From: an uncultured Bacilli bacterium
GTDB lineage: Bacteria > Bacillota_I > Bacilli_A > RF39 > UBA660
Length of the DNA stretch: 16,769 nucleotides
NCBI GenBank assembly: GCA_947853245.1
Contig: CANTWP010000008.1
Span: 1 to 16,769, forward strand
Reading direction: 5' to 3'
Shown here: piece by piece, positions 1 to 7,371 of the stretch
Position numbering within the stretch: position 1 is the first letter of the stretch
Layout of the letters: the number at the start of each line of letters is the position of its first letter
Notes under the pieces: generated by a model
What the model was told of the DNA's origin: nothing
The model's database searches: none
Seen by the model: the letters and a program-made list of their open reading frames with translations, nothing else
Program-made: the position numbers and the translations under genes

Positions 1-38
1 AATAATAATAATAATATATATAAATAATAATAAATAAT
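1..38. repeat. AT-only trinucleotide tract upstream of dnaN
   Basis: This stretch contains only A and T and is built of AAT/TAA units, five at the start, then an alternating TATATATA segment, then more AAT units, stopping just before the dnaN ribosome binding site. In Bacilli the dnaA-dnaN gap often holds the duplex unwinding element of oriC, so this may be the right edge of such an element. No DnaA box is visible within these bases and the left part is outside the window, so the origin role is inference; it could be just an AT-rich spacer. Confidence 0.4.
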
Positions 39-45
39 AGGAGGG
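39..45 (+). promoter_or_regulatory. dnaN ribosome binding site
   Basis: AGGAGGG lies five or so bases before the ATG at 50. It is a strong match to the anti-Shine-Dalgarno sequence and fixes the dnaN start. Confidence 0.85.
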
Positions 46-49
46 TTTT

Positions 50-1171
50 ATGAAAATAAAAATTAAACAAAATATATTAATGGAACATCTAAATTATGCT
101 ATAAAAGGAATCTCTAATAAAAATCTTATTCCAATTTTAAATTGTATAAAATTTGAATTAACTAATGAAGGGTTATTTTTAATGAGTACAGATAATGATA
201 TTTCAATAAAAACTTTTATAGATAAAAAAGATATAGAAGAAATTGAAGAATTAGGAAATATTGTTGTATCTGGTCGATACATATATGACATAGTAAAGAA
301 ATTACCAAACGATATTATAAACATAGAAGAAGTTATGGATTCTAAAATATATATTTATACACAGAGTTCTTCATTTAATTTAAATTGTAATTCTGTAAAT
401 GATTATCCAATTTTAGAATTAGAAGAATCAAGAAATCCAATAATATTAGATAAAAAAGTTTTTAAAAATATAATTAATCAAACAATATTTGCTACATCAA
501 CTCAAGAATCACGTCCTGTATTGACTGGTATTAACTTTAAAATAGAAAATAATATATTAGATTGTACAGCTACTGATTCCTATAGACTTGCTAATAAGAA
601 ATTAAAAATAGATACAAATATAGAAGAATTAATTAATATTATTATTCCAACTCGTAATTTAAATGAAATAATAAGATTAATTGATGAAGAAGATGGTAAA
701 GTTGAAATTCACATCTTTAGTAATAAAGTAATTTTTAAATTTGACAGTATTATTGTTATGTCAAAATTAATAAATGGTACTTATCCAGATACATCTAAAT
801 TAATTCCAGAAACTTTTAATACAATAATAAAAGTAAAATTAAGTGAATTGTATAATGCTATTGATAGAGCATCTTTATTAACTAGTGAATCAGATAAGAA
901 CACTATTAAATTACAAATTAAGGATAATAAAATTTTATTGTCATCAAATATTCCGGAAATTGGAAATGTTGAGGAAAAAGTTGATATTTTAGATAGTAAT
1001 AATTTAGATATTAAAATAGCATTTAGTTCTAAGTATATGATGGATGCTTTAAAATCTTTAGATTGTGATTATATAAATCTACAATTTAATGGAGAAATTA
1101 AACCTATAATTATTAAAAATCCAGATAGTAATGATTTAACACAATTGATTTTACCTATCAGAACTTATTAG
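50..1171 (+). CDS. dnaN: DNA polymerase III beta subunit (sliding clamp)
   Basis: DnaN forms the ring-shaped dimer that tethers DNA polymerase III to DNA and serves as a docking platform for mismatch repair and other clamp-binding proteins. The 373-residue product has the family's usual length (B. subtilis is 378). It ends in QLILPIRTY, the characteristic C-terminal strand of the third clamp domain, and contains recognisable family segments such as SRPVLTGINF and ATDSYRLA near residues 150-185 and PTRNLNEI near 215. The ATG at 50 follows a strong ribosome binding site. No promoter is visible in the 49 bases upstream, so it is probably co-transcribed with dnaA to the left. The stop codon TAG is built into the terminator hairpin at 1171-1197, so the transcript ends immediately after the gene. 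Confidence 0.97.
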   Translation: MKIKIKQNILMEHLNYAIKGISNKNLIPILNCIKFELTNEGLFLMSTDNDISIKTFIDKKDIEEIEELGNIVVSGRYIYDIVKKLPNDIINIEEVMDSKIYIYTQSSSFNLNCNSVNDYPILELEESRNPIILDKKVFKNIINQTIFATSTQESRPVLTGINFKIENNILDCTATDSYRLANKKLKIDTNIEELINIIIPTRNLNEIIRLIDEEDGKVEIHIFSNKVIFKFDSIIVMSKLINGTYPDTSKLIPETFNTIIKVKLSELYNAIDRASLLTSESDKNTIKLQIKDNKILLSSNIPEIGNVEEKVDILDSNNLDIKIAFSSKYMMDALKSLDCDYINLQFNGEIKPIIIKNPDSNDLTQLILPIRTY

Positions 1172-1197
1172 GAAGAAAGAAATTTCTTTCTTTTTTT
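1171..1197 (+). terminator. Intrinsic terminator of dnaN
   Basis: AAGAAAGAAATTTCTTTCTT at 1173-1192 is a perfect 20-base palindrome; allowing for a loop it folds to a stem of about 8 bp, all A-T or G-C pairs. It is followed by a run of T to 1197. The structure starts at the last base of the dnaN stop codon. Confidence 0.75.
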
Positions 1198-1207
1198 ATT
1201 ATTTTTT

Positions 1208-1234
1208 GACAAAATAAGACAAAAAATGACAAAA
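1208..1234. repeat. Three GACAAAA direct repeats in exact 10-bp phase
   Basis: GACAAAA occurs at 1208-1214, 1218-1224 and 1228-1234, each starting exactly ten bases after the last, so all three face the same side of the helix. The outer two are extended to TGACAAAAT. They lie just upstream of the comK-like gene and its candidate -10 element. Phased short repeats are a common operator layout. The published ComK box (AAAA, five bases, TTTT) is not matched here. The regulatory role is inference. Confidence 0.45.
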
Positions 1235-1239
1235 TTTTT

Positions 1240-1248
1240 TGGTATAAG
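1240..1248 (+). promoter_or_regulatory. Candidate extended -10 promoter for comK
   Basis: TGGTATAAG fits the TGnTATAAT extended -10 form with one mismatch. No good -35 hexamer sits 16-18 bases upstream; that space is filled by the GACAAAA repeats, as expected for an activator-dependent or repressed promoter. Predicted start of transcription is near 1255. A lone TTGACA at 1206-1211 is too far away (31 bases) to pair with it. Confidence 0.4.
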
Positions 1249-1268
1249 AAAGGAAATTTCCTTTTTTT
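1249..1268 (+). terminator. Second terminator-like palindrome before comK
   Basis: AAAGGAAATTTCCTTT (1249-1264) is a perfect palindrome followed by more T residues to 1268, resembling the dnaN terminator 75 bases upstream. It may be a backup terminator for dnaN readthrough, or a protein-binding palindrome at the predicted comK transcription start. The loop would have to be AATT, so the stem is short (about 6 bp). Confidence 0.45.
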
Positions 1269-1284
1269 GTGGAAATTTATAAGT

Positions 1285-1294
1285 AGGAGGTGAT
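1285..1294 (+). promoter_or_regulatory. comK ribosome binding site
   Basis: AGGAGGTGAT is a full ten-base match to the 16S 3' end complement, five bases before ATG 1300. It is among the strongest sites in the window and decides the start. Confidence 0.85.
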
Positions 1295-1299
1295 AATTA

Positions 1300-1749
1300 A
1301 TGTTAGATGAATATGAAATTAACAGTAGTACATTGGCTATAATTCCAGTAGACGATTGTAATTCTAAAGTTATGGAAGAAGAATGTGAGTATTTAGTAAA
1401 ACAATCAGCGGCGGAAATCATAGATAATAGCTGTAAATTTTTTGGCAGTTCTTTTAAAGGAAGAAGTGAAGGAACGAAAAGTTTAATAGGTGGAAATTAT
1501 AAATTACCGATCGTTATTGAAGAAAGTCGCGATATAATCTTTTTCCCCACTGCTTCACCAAAACTTAATGAATGTTATTGGATATCTCTTAATAACTTAG
1601 TTGATTATCAGAAGGATAATAAATGTTCATTAGTTAGATTTAAAAATGGAACAATACTAAATATTGATATTTCAATATTTTCACTTGAGAATCAAGTTTT
1701 GAGAGCTTCTCGTTTAGAAAACGTATTAAGAAAACGAAAATTTAATTAA
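1300..1749 (+). CDS. comK: Short ComK-family competence transcription factor
   Basis: ComK is the master activator of DNA-uptake genes in Bacillus. The 149-residue product matches the family along its length: YEINSSTLAIIP (5-16), IIDNSCKFFGSSFKGRSEGT (40-59; B. subtilis has IVDRSCRFFGSSYAGRKAGT as I recall it), LPIVIEESRDIIFFPTASP (69-87), CYWIS (92-96), and FSLENQVLRASRLENVLRK near the end. It stops where B. subtilis ComK (192 residues) continues into a tail carrying the FMLYP MecA-binding motif, so that degron is absent. The gene has its own leader and terminator and sits between dnaN and recF, where Bacillus has the S4-domain gene yaaA. GCG codons in the SAAEII region contrast slightly with its neighbours. 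The family call is firm; an active role in competence is inference, since other ComK-like proteins of unknown role exist. Confidence 0.85.
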   Translation: MLDEYEINSSTLAIIPVDDCNSKVMEEECEYLVKQSAAEIIDNSCKFFGSSFKGRSEGTKSLIGGNYKLPIVIEESRDIIFFPTASPKLNECYWISLNNLVDYQKDNKCSLVRFKNGTILNIDISIFSLENQVLRASRLENVLRKRKFN

Positions 1750-1751
1750 AA

Positions 1752-1775
1752 AAATAAGCATTTTGCTTATTTTTT
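1752..1775 (+). terminator. Intrinsic terminator of comK
   Basis: AAATAAGCA (1752-1760), loop TTT, TGCTTATTT (1764-1772) form a nine-base-pair stem running into five or more T residues. It begins three bases after the comK stop and isolates comK from recF. Confidence 0.85.
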
Positions 1776-1795
1776 AGCTTTTTATCGTGTTTTTA

Positions 1796-1804
1796 TGTTA
1801 TAAT
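1796..1804 (+). promoter_or_regulatory. Extended -10 promoter of the recF-gyrB-gyrA operon
   Basis: TGTTATAAT is a perfect extended -10 element (TGnTATAAT). The -35 region around 1776-1781 (AGCTTT) is poor, which an extended -10 can tolerate. It directly follows the comK terminator, and predicted transcription starts near 1811, leaving a leader of about 69 bases before recF. Confidence 0.65.
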
Positions 1805-1833
1805 GATAATGTATATGGAGGAGTACAAATATT

Positions 1834-1899
1834 TTGATTTTTTTTAAAATCAGCCATAAAAACAAAAAAGAGGTGTTATATGTATTTAAAGCAACTTGA
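1834..1899 (+). CDS. Possible 21-codon leader ORF overlapping recF start
   Basis: A GGAGGAG motif at 1817-1823 lies ten bases before a TTG codon that opens a 21-codon frame ending in TGA at 1897-1899, inside recF in another frame. The start codon falls in a hairpin, TGATTTT (1835-1841) with AAAATCA (1846-1852). The peptide is Lys- and Phe-rich with no recognisable family. It could couple translation into recF or regulate it; equally the GGAGGAG may be chance. Low confidence. Confidence 0.2.
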   Translation: MIFFKISHKNKKEVLYVFKAT

Positions 1900-2983
1900 A
1901 ATTTGTAATTTTAGGAATTATGACAAGCTTAATTTAAGTTTATCACCTTATATCAATATTTTTTATGGTGACAATGCACAGGGAAAAACAAATTTATTAG
2001 AAGCTATATATTTTTTAGGTTTATCTAAATCACATAGATGTTCTAATATCGAAAATTTAATTAAAAGTGGTTCTAGTACTTCTAATGTAAAAGGCTCATT
2101 AGATTTTAATGCTAATAATATAGAAATGTTTATTGGATTTGCTAAAGACAAAAAAAATTTAAAAATAAATGGTCAACCTGTGTCTAAAATAAAAGAATAT
2201 ATTTCATATATGAATATTATCTTTTTTGGTCCAGATGATTTAGAATTAATTAAAGGTAATCCAGATGTAAGAAGAAAATATTTGAATACACAAATATCTC
2301 AAATTTCTTCTTCATACGTTAAAATATTAGATGATTATAATAAATTATTAAAAATGAGAAATGATTATTTAAGTAATTATAATTATAAATTTGATAATTC
2401 TTATTTTGAAATTTTAACTAATTATTTAATTGAACGAGCAGTTAGTATTTATAAATATCGTAGGAATTATATCGAAAAAATTAATAAATTAGTTCCGGAA
2501 ATATTTTATAAAATAACTGGTTTTTCTGACTTTTCAATAAAGTATGTACCTAATATTGATTTAGAATTAGATTCAATAAATATTAAAGATAATATGTTGC
2601 AAAAATTGCATGAAATTTTAGAAGAAGAAAAATTAGCAGGTAAAACTTTACTTGGACCTCATCGTGATGATTTTGAATATCTACTTAATGATAAAAATTT
2701 AAAATTATATGGTTCACAAGGTCAACAAAGGGTATCAGTTATAACATTAAAGCTTGCTGAAATTACTATTTTTAAAAAAATCAAAGAAAGTACTCCAATA
2801 ATTTTATTAGATGATGTGTTTAGTGAATTAGATGATCATAAAAAAAATAATTTGCTTGAATATATTGATAATACGGCCCAAGTTATAATTACAACAACTG
2901 ATTTAAGTAATATTGATTCTGAAATTATTAAACACGCTAATGTAATGAAAATATGCAATGGAAATTTAGAAGAGGTGAAATAG
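1880..2983 (+). CDS. recF: DNA replication and repair protein RecF
   Basis: RecF is an SMC-like ABC ATPase that, with RecO and RecR, loads RecA at single-stranded gaps next to duplex DNA. The 367-residue product starts with the usual MYLKQLEICNFRNY and carries Walker A GDNAQGKT (30-37), the ABC signature GSQGQQR (from 278) and Walker B ILLDDVFSELD (from 308), all intact and at family-typical spacing (B. subtilis is about 370). The ATG at 1880 has AGAGGTG at 1869-1875. It is the first gene of an operon with gyrB, which starts one base after its stop, and the gyrB ribosome binding site lies within the last recF codons. RecR, its partner, is encoded at 10147. Confidence 0.97.
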   Translation: MYLKQLEICNFRNYDKLNLSLSPYINIFYGDNAQGKTNLLEAIYFLGLSKSHRCSNIENLIKSGSSTSNVKGSLDFNANNIEMFIGFAKDKKNLKINGQPVSKIKEYISYMNIIFFGPDDLELIKGNPDVRRKYLNTQISQISSSYVKILDDYNKLLKMRNDYLSNYNYKFDNSYFEILTNYLIERAVSIYKYRRNYIEKINKLVPEIFYKITGFSDFSIKYVPNIDLELDSINIKDNMLQKLHEILEEEKLAGKTLLGPHRDDFEYLLNDKNLKLYGSQGQQRVSVITLKLAEITIFKKIKESTPIILLDDVFSELDDHKKNNLLEYIDNTAQVIITTTDLSNIDSEIIKHANVMKICNGNLEEVK

Positions 2984-2984
2984 C

Positions 2985-4910
2985 ATGGAACAAAATAATA
3001 CGCATTATGATGCTTCCGATATTCAAGTTTTAGAAGGATTAGAGGCAGTGAGAAAAAGACCTGGTATGTATATAGGTACTACTGATGTAAAAGGTTTGCA
3101 TCATTTAGTTTGGGAAATAGTCGATAATTCAATTGACGAGGCACTAGCTGGTTATTGTAATAATATAGAAGTTATTATAAATAAAGATAATTCTATTACA
3201 GTTAAAGATGATGGTCGTGGTATCCCAGTTGATATCCATCCTAAAACTAAAGTTTCAACAGTAGAAACTGTATATACAGTTCTTCATGCCGGTGGTAAGT
3301 TTGGTGGTGGCGGATACAAGGTATCTGGTGGTTTACATGGAGTAGGTGCTTCTGTAGTAAATGCTTTATCTAGCTGGGTTGAAGTTAAAGTATATAAAAA
3401 TGGGAAGATACATTTAGTAAGATTTGAAAATGGTGGACATGTTACAGCCCCATTAACAGTAATTGGTGAATGTGATGAAAATAGAACAGGAACAATAGTT
3501 ACTTTCAAACCAGATCCTAGTATATTTGATACTACTGTTTATGATTATGAAACTTTGAAGATTAGAATTCGTGAATTATCTTTTTTAAACAAAGGTTTAA
3601 GAATAACTTTACGTGATGATAGAGATAACGATGATACTACTGGTGATTCATTTATGTATGATGGTGGAATATCAGAATATGTTAAGTTTTTAAATAAAAA
3701 TAAAGAAACAATTCATGAAAATGTTATACATCTAGAAGGAATAGATGATAATGTATTTTTTGAAGTAGCTATGCAATATAATACAAGTTATAATGAAAGT
3801 ATTTATTCTTTTGTTAATAACATTAATACTCATGATGGTGGCACTCATGAAGAAGGTGTTAGAAGAGCTTTAACTAGGGTAATAAATAATTATGCTAGAA
3901 AAAGTGGTATGCTAAAAGAAAAAGATGATTCTTTAACAGGTGATGATGTTAAAGAAGGCTTAACAATGATAATTTCTTGTAAACATCCTAATCCTCAATT
4001 TGAAGGTCAAACTAAAGGAAGACTTGGAAACTCTGAAGTAAGAAAATTAGCTGATAACGTTTTCTTTGGAGGATTTGAACGCTTTTTACTTGAAAATCCA
4101 GATGATGCAAAAAAAATTATAGATAAAGCTTTAACTGCTTCTAGAGCAAGAATTGCTGCTAAAAAGGCTAGAGAATTGACCAGAAGAAAAGGTGGATTAG
4201 AATTAACAAATCAATGGGGAAAACTTGCTGATTGCTCTTGTAAGAATCCAGAAATATCTGAGATATTTATAGTCGAGGGTGATTCAGCTGGTGGACAAGC
4301 CAAACAGGGAAGAGATGCTAAAACTCAAGCAATATTACCTCTTCGTGGTAAAATTTTAAATGTAGAAAAAGCAAGATTAGATAAAATTTTAGCTAATGAA
4401 GAGATTAGAAGTATGATTACTGCTTTTGGTACAGGTATAGGTGATGATTTTGATTTAAGCAAATTAAGATATCATAAAATAATTATTATGACTGATGCCG
4501 ATGTTGATGGGTCACATATTAGAACATTGCTACTTACTTTGTTTTATAGGTTTTTTAGACCAATTATTGAGAATGGGCATGTATATGTGGCTCAACCTCC
4601 ACTTTACAAGATTACGCATGGAAAGAATTTTAAATTTGTATTAACAGATGAAGAAAAAGATGCATATATTGCTTCTTTACCAGAAACTACTAGATATACG
4701 GTTAATCGTAATAAAGGTTTAGGAGAAATGGATAAAGAGGAATTATGTGATACAACAATGAATATTGAGCATAGAACTTTAAGAAAAATAACTATAGAAG
4801 ATGCTATATTAGCGGATCAAGTATTTGAAACATTGATGGGTGAAGAAGTAGAATCACGTCGTAAATTTATTGAAGAAAATGCACAATATGTAGAGAATTT
4901 GGATATTTAG
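2985..4910 (+). CDS. gyrB: DNA gyrase subunit B
   Basis: GyrB supplies ATP hydrolysis and the Mg-binding TOPRIM part of gyrase, which introduces negative supercoils. In the 641-residue product the GHKL ATPase shows EIVDNSIDEA with the general-base Glu at 44 and Mg-binding Asn at 48, DGRGIP near 76, and GGLHGVGASVVNALS near 115-130. The transducer lysine lies in QTKGRLG (342-348). TOPRIM shows EGDSAGG (431-437) and DADVDGSH (504-511), followed by the NRNKGLGEM C-terminal segment. It has the usual short Gram-positive form without the large E. coli insert. AGAGGTGA at 2971-2978 precedes the ATG. It is in an operon with recF and gyrA, whose ATG follows ten bases after the stop. GyrB rather than ParE is supported by position next to recF and gyrA. 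Confidence 0.98.
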   Translation: MEQNNTHYDASDIQVLEGLEAVRKRPGMYIGTTDVKGLHHLVWEIVDNSIDEALAGYCNNIEVIINKDNSITVKDDGRGIPVDIHPKTKVSTVETVYTVLHAGGKFGGGGYKVSGGLHGVGASVVNALSSWVEVKVYKNGKIHLVRFENGGHVTAPLTVIGECDENRTGTIVTFKPDPSIFDTTVYDYETLKIRIRELSFLNKGLRITLRDDRDNDDTTGDSFMYDGGISEYVKFLNKNKETIHENVIHLEGIDDNVFFEVAMQYNTSYNESIYSFVNNINTHDGGTHEEGVRRALTRVINNYARKSGMLKEKDDSLTGDDVKEGLTMIISCKHPNPQFEGQTKGRLGNSEVRKLADNVFFGGFERFLLENPDDAKKIIDKALTASRARIAAKKARELTRRKGGLELTNQWGKLADCSCKNPEISEIFIVEGDSAGGQAKQGRDAKTQAILPLRGKILNVEKARLDKILANEEIRSMITAFGTGIGDDFDLSKLRYHKIIIMTDADVDGSHIRTLLLTLFYRFFRPIIENGHVYVAQPPLYKITHGKNFKFVLTDEEKDAYIASLPETTRYTVNRNKGLGEMDKEELCDTTMNIEHRTLRKITIEDAILADQVFETLMGEEVESRRKFIEENAQYVENLDI

Positions 4911-4920
4911 AGGTGATAAA

Positions 4921-7371
4921 ATGGATAGATTAGAAGAAAAAAACATAGTTGAGGAAATGAACAAATCATTTCTCGAATATTCAATGAGTGTCATTATATC
5001 TCGTGCTATACCAGATTTACGAGATGGTTTAAAGCCAGTTCACAGAAGAATATTATATACTATGCTAGAATCTGGATTTACACCAGATAAAGGCTATGTA
5101 AAATGTGCTAAAACAGTTGGTGCTGTTATTGGTAATTATCACCCACATGGTGATACAGCCGTATATGATGCTATGGTTAGAATGGCCCAAGATTTTAGTT
5201 ATCGTCATCCATTAATTGATGGCCATGGTAACTTTGGAGCAATTGATGGTAGTACAGCTGCTGCTTATCGTTATACTGAATCAAGAATTTCTAAAATTGC
5301 TATGGAATTATTAAGAGATTTAAATAAAAATACTGTAGATTTTGAAGATAACTTTGATGCTAGTTTAAAAGAACCTTCAGTTTTACCAAGTAGATTTCCC
5401 AATATTTTAGTAAATGGTACTATGGGTATTGCTGTAGGTATGGCTACTAATATTCCACCACATAATTTGGGTGAAGTAATAGACGGATGTATTGCTTACA
5501 TTGATAATCCTGATATTGATACGTTGGGATTAATGAACTATATTAAAGGTCCAGATTTTCCAACTGGAGGTTCAATACTGGGCAATAGTGGAATAAAAAA
5601 GGCTTATGATACTGGAAAAGGAACTATTACTATTCGTGGTAAGGTAGATGTATTAGAAAAGAAAGATCGTTATGAATTAATCATAACTGAAGTACCATAT
5701 CAAGTTAATACTTCTGCACTTATTACTAGAATAGCAGAATTAGTAAGAGATAAAGTAATAGATGGTATAGCTGATTTAAGAGAGGAAACTTCTTTCCAAG
5801 ATGGAATGAAGATTGTTATCGAACTTAAGAAAGATGCTAATCCTAATGTAGTACTTAATAATTTATATAAACATACACAGTTACAATCAACGTATGGAAT
5901 TAATATGTTGATGTTACTTCATGGAAAACCTCAAACTTTAGGTTTAAGAGATATTATTTATAACTACATAGATTTCCAAAAGGAAGTAATTATTAGAAGA
6001 ACTAATTATGATTTAAATAAGGCTTTGGAAAGAGAACATATTGTTCAAGGATTAAAAATAGCGTTAGATAATATTGATGAAGTAATTGCTATTATCAAGG
6101 GTTCTAAAACAGATGTAATTGCTAAGGAGAAATTAAATGATAAATTTAGTTTAGATGATGCACAGTCAACTGCAATTCTTGAAATGAAGTTAAGAAAATT
6201 AACTGGATTAGAAATTGATAAAATTATGGAAGAATTACAAGAATTATTGAAATTAATTGAACATTTAAGAGATATTTTAAGTAGTGATGAAAAAATATTA
6301 AATGTAATAAAAGAGGAATTGTTAGAGATTAAAAATAAATATGCTGATGAACGAAAAACTAATATTGATATGACTTCTATTGAATATATTGAAGATGAAT
6401 CTTTGATTCCAGTAGAAGATGTAGTTATTACATTGACTAATAAAGGTTATATTAAGAGAATGACTAGTGAAACTTATAAAACTCAAAATCGTGGTGGTGT
6501 TGGTATTAAAGGTATGAATACTAATGAAGAAGATTTTGTGGATAGTTTAATATCTATGATGACTCATGATTATATTTTATTCTTCACAAATAAGGGCCGT
6601 GTTTATAGAAATAAAGGCTATGAAATACCTTTATATAGTAGACAATCTAAGGGCTTACCAATAGTTAATCTATTACCACTAGATAAAGATGAAACCATTA
6701 GTGCAATGTTAAAAATTAGTCCAAATGACGAGTCAAACTATGTTGTATTTTGTACACAAAACGGTTTAATTAAAAGAACTAAAATAGAAGAATTTGATAA
6801 TATCAGAAATGGTGGCAAAATTGCTATAACATTGAAAGAAAATGATGAATTGATTTCAGTTAAGAAAACTACGGGAAATAATCAAATATTAATTGCTTCA
6901 TCAAATGGTAGAATGATTAGATTTGAAGAAACTGAGATTCGTGTTATGGGTAGAACTGCATCTGGTGTTAGAGGAATCGATGTTGGTGATGGCCGTGTTG
7001 TTGGTTGTGAAATAGCACTAAAAAATCAAAAAGTTTTAATTGTTACAGAAAAAGGTTATGGTAAACGAACAGATGTAGAAGAATATAGAATGACGCACCG
7101 TGGAAGTAAAGGCGTTAAAGCATTGAACATAACCGAAAAGAATGGCAATATTGTTTCATTTAAAATGGTTGATGGTAATGAGGATATTATGATTATTACT
7201 AATAATGGAATTATTATTAGATTAGATAGTAATCAAGTTTCTTCAACTGGTCGAGTTGCACAAGGTGTTAGGTTGATTAATCTTAAGGATGATCAAAAAG
7301 TTAGTTCTATAGCTTTAATTGTTAAAAATTCTGAAGAAGCATCTGAAAAAATCATTGAGGAAGAGCAATAA
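4921..7371 (+). CDS. gyrA: DNA gyrase subunit A
   Basis: GyrA cuts and rejoins DNA and wraps it for negative supercoiling, working as A2B2 with GyrB. The 816-residue product has the winged-helix/tower N-terminal part with the quinolone region HPHGDTAVYDA (74-84) and catalytic Tyr118 in YRYTE. Position 79, equivalent to E. coli Ser83, is Thr; Asp83 keeps the acidic residue equivalent to E. coli Asp87. Residue 116 is Tyr where most gyrases have Met (AAMRYTE). The C-terminal beta-pinwheel carries a GyrA box QNRGGVG (522-528) that differs from QRRGGKG, and a late THRGSKG near 727. A Glu-rich tail ends the protein. Position beside gyrB and the six-bladed C-terminal domain favour GyrA over ParC. 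Its TAA stop abuts a parS-like site, and a terminator follows at 7392. Confidence 0.97.
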   Translation: MDRLEEKNIVEEMNKSFLEYSMSVIISRAIPDLRDGLKPVHRRILYTMLESGFTPDKGYVKCAKTVGAVIGNYHPHGDTAVYDAMVRMAQDFSYRHPLIDGHGNFGAIDGSTAAAYRYTESRISKIAMELLRDLNKNTVDFEDNFDASLKEPSVLPSRFPNILVNGTMGIAVGMATNIPPHNLGEVIDGCIAYIDNPDIDTLGLMNYIKGPDFPTGGSILGNSGIKKAYDTGKGTITIRGKVDVLEKKDRYELIITEVPYQVNTSALITRIAELVRDKVIDGIADLREETSFQDGMKIVIELKKDANPNVVLNNLYKHTQLQSTYGINMLMLLHGKPQTLGLRDIIYNYIDFQKEVIIRRTNYDLNKALEREHIVQGLKIALDNIDEVIAIIKGSKTDVIAKEKLNDKFSLDDAQSTAILEMKLRKLTGLEIDKIMEELQELLKLIEHLRDILSSDEKILNVIKEELLEIKNKYADERKTNIDMTSIEYIEDESLIPVEDVVITLTNKGYIKRMTSETYKTQNRGGVGIKGMNTNEEDFVDSLISMMTHDYILFFTNKGRVYRNKGYEIPLYSRQSKGLPIVNLLPLDKDETISAMLKISPNDESNYVVFCTQNGLIKRTKIEEFDNIRNGGKIAITLKENDELISVKKTTGNNQILIASSNGRMIRFEETEIRVMGRTASGVRGIDVGDGRVVGCEIALKNQKVLIVTEKGYGKRTDVEEYRMTHRGSKGVKALNITEKNGNIVSFKMVDGNEDIMIITNNGIIIRLDSNQVSSTGRVAQGVRLINLKDDQKVSSIALIVKNSEEASEKIIEEEQ

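Noticed and set aside
355..363. TTATACACA inside dnaN matches the DnaA-box consensus TTATnCACA.
   Set aside because: A single match is expected by chance on two strands of a window this AT-rich, and no cluster accompanies it.
1206..1211. Perfect TTGACA as a -35 box for comK.
   Set aside because: The nearest good -10 (1243-1248) is 31 bases away; no -10 lies 16-18 bases downstream.
1300..1749. The gene between dnaN and recF as the usual S4-domain protein YaaA or RemB.
   Set aside because: It is twice the length of YaaA, shows no S4 motif, and matches ComK from end to end.
3284..3508. Reverse-strand frames of 60-95 codons within dnaN, recF, gyrB, dnaX, ybaB and ricT.
   Set aside because: They are antisense shadows of confidently identified genes, with no binding sites and no recognisable families.
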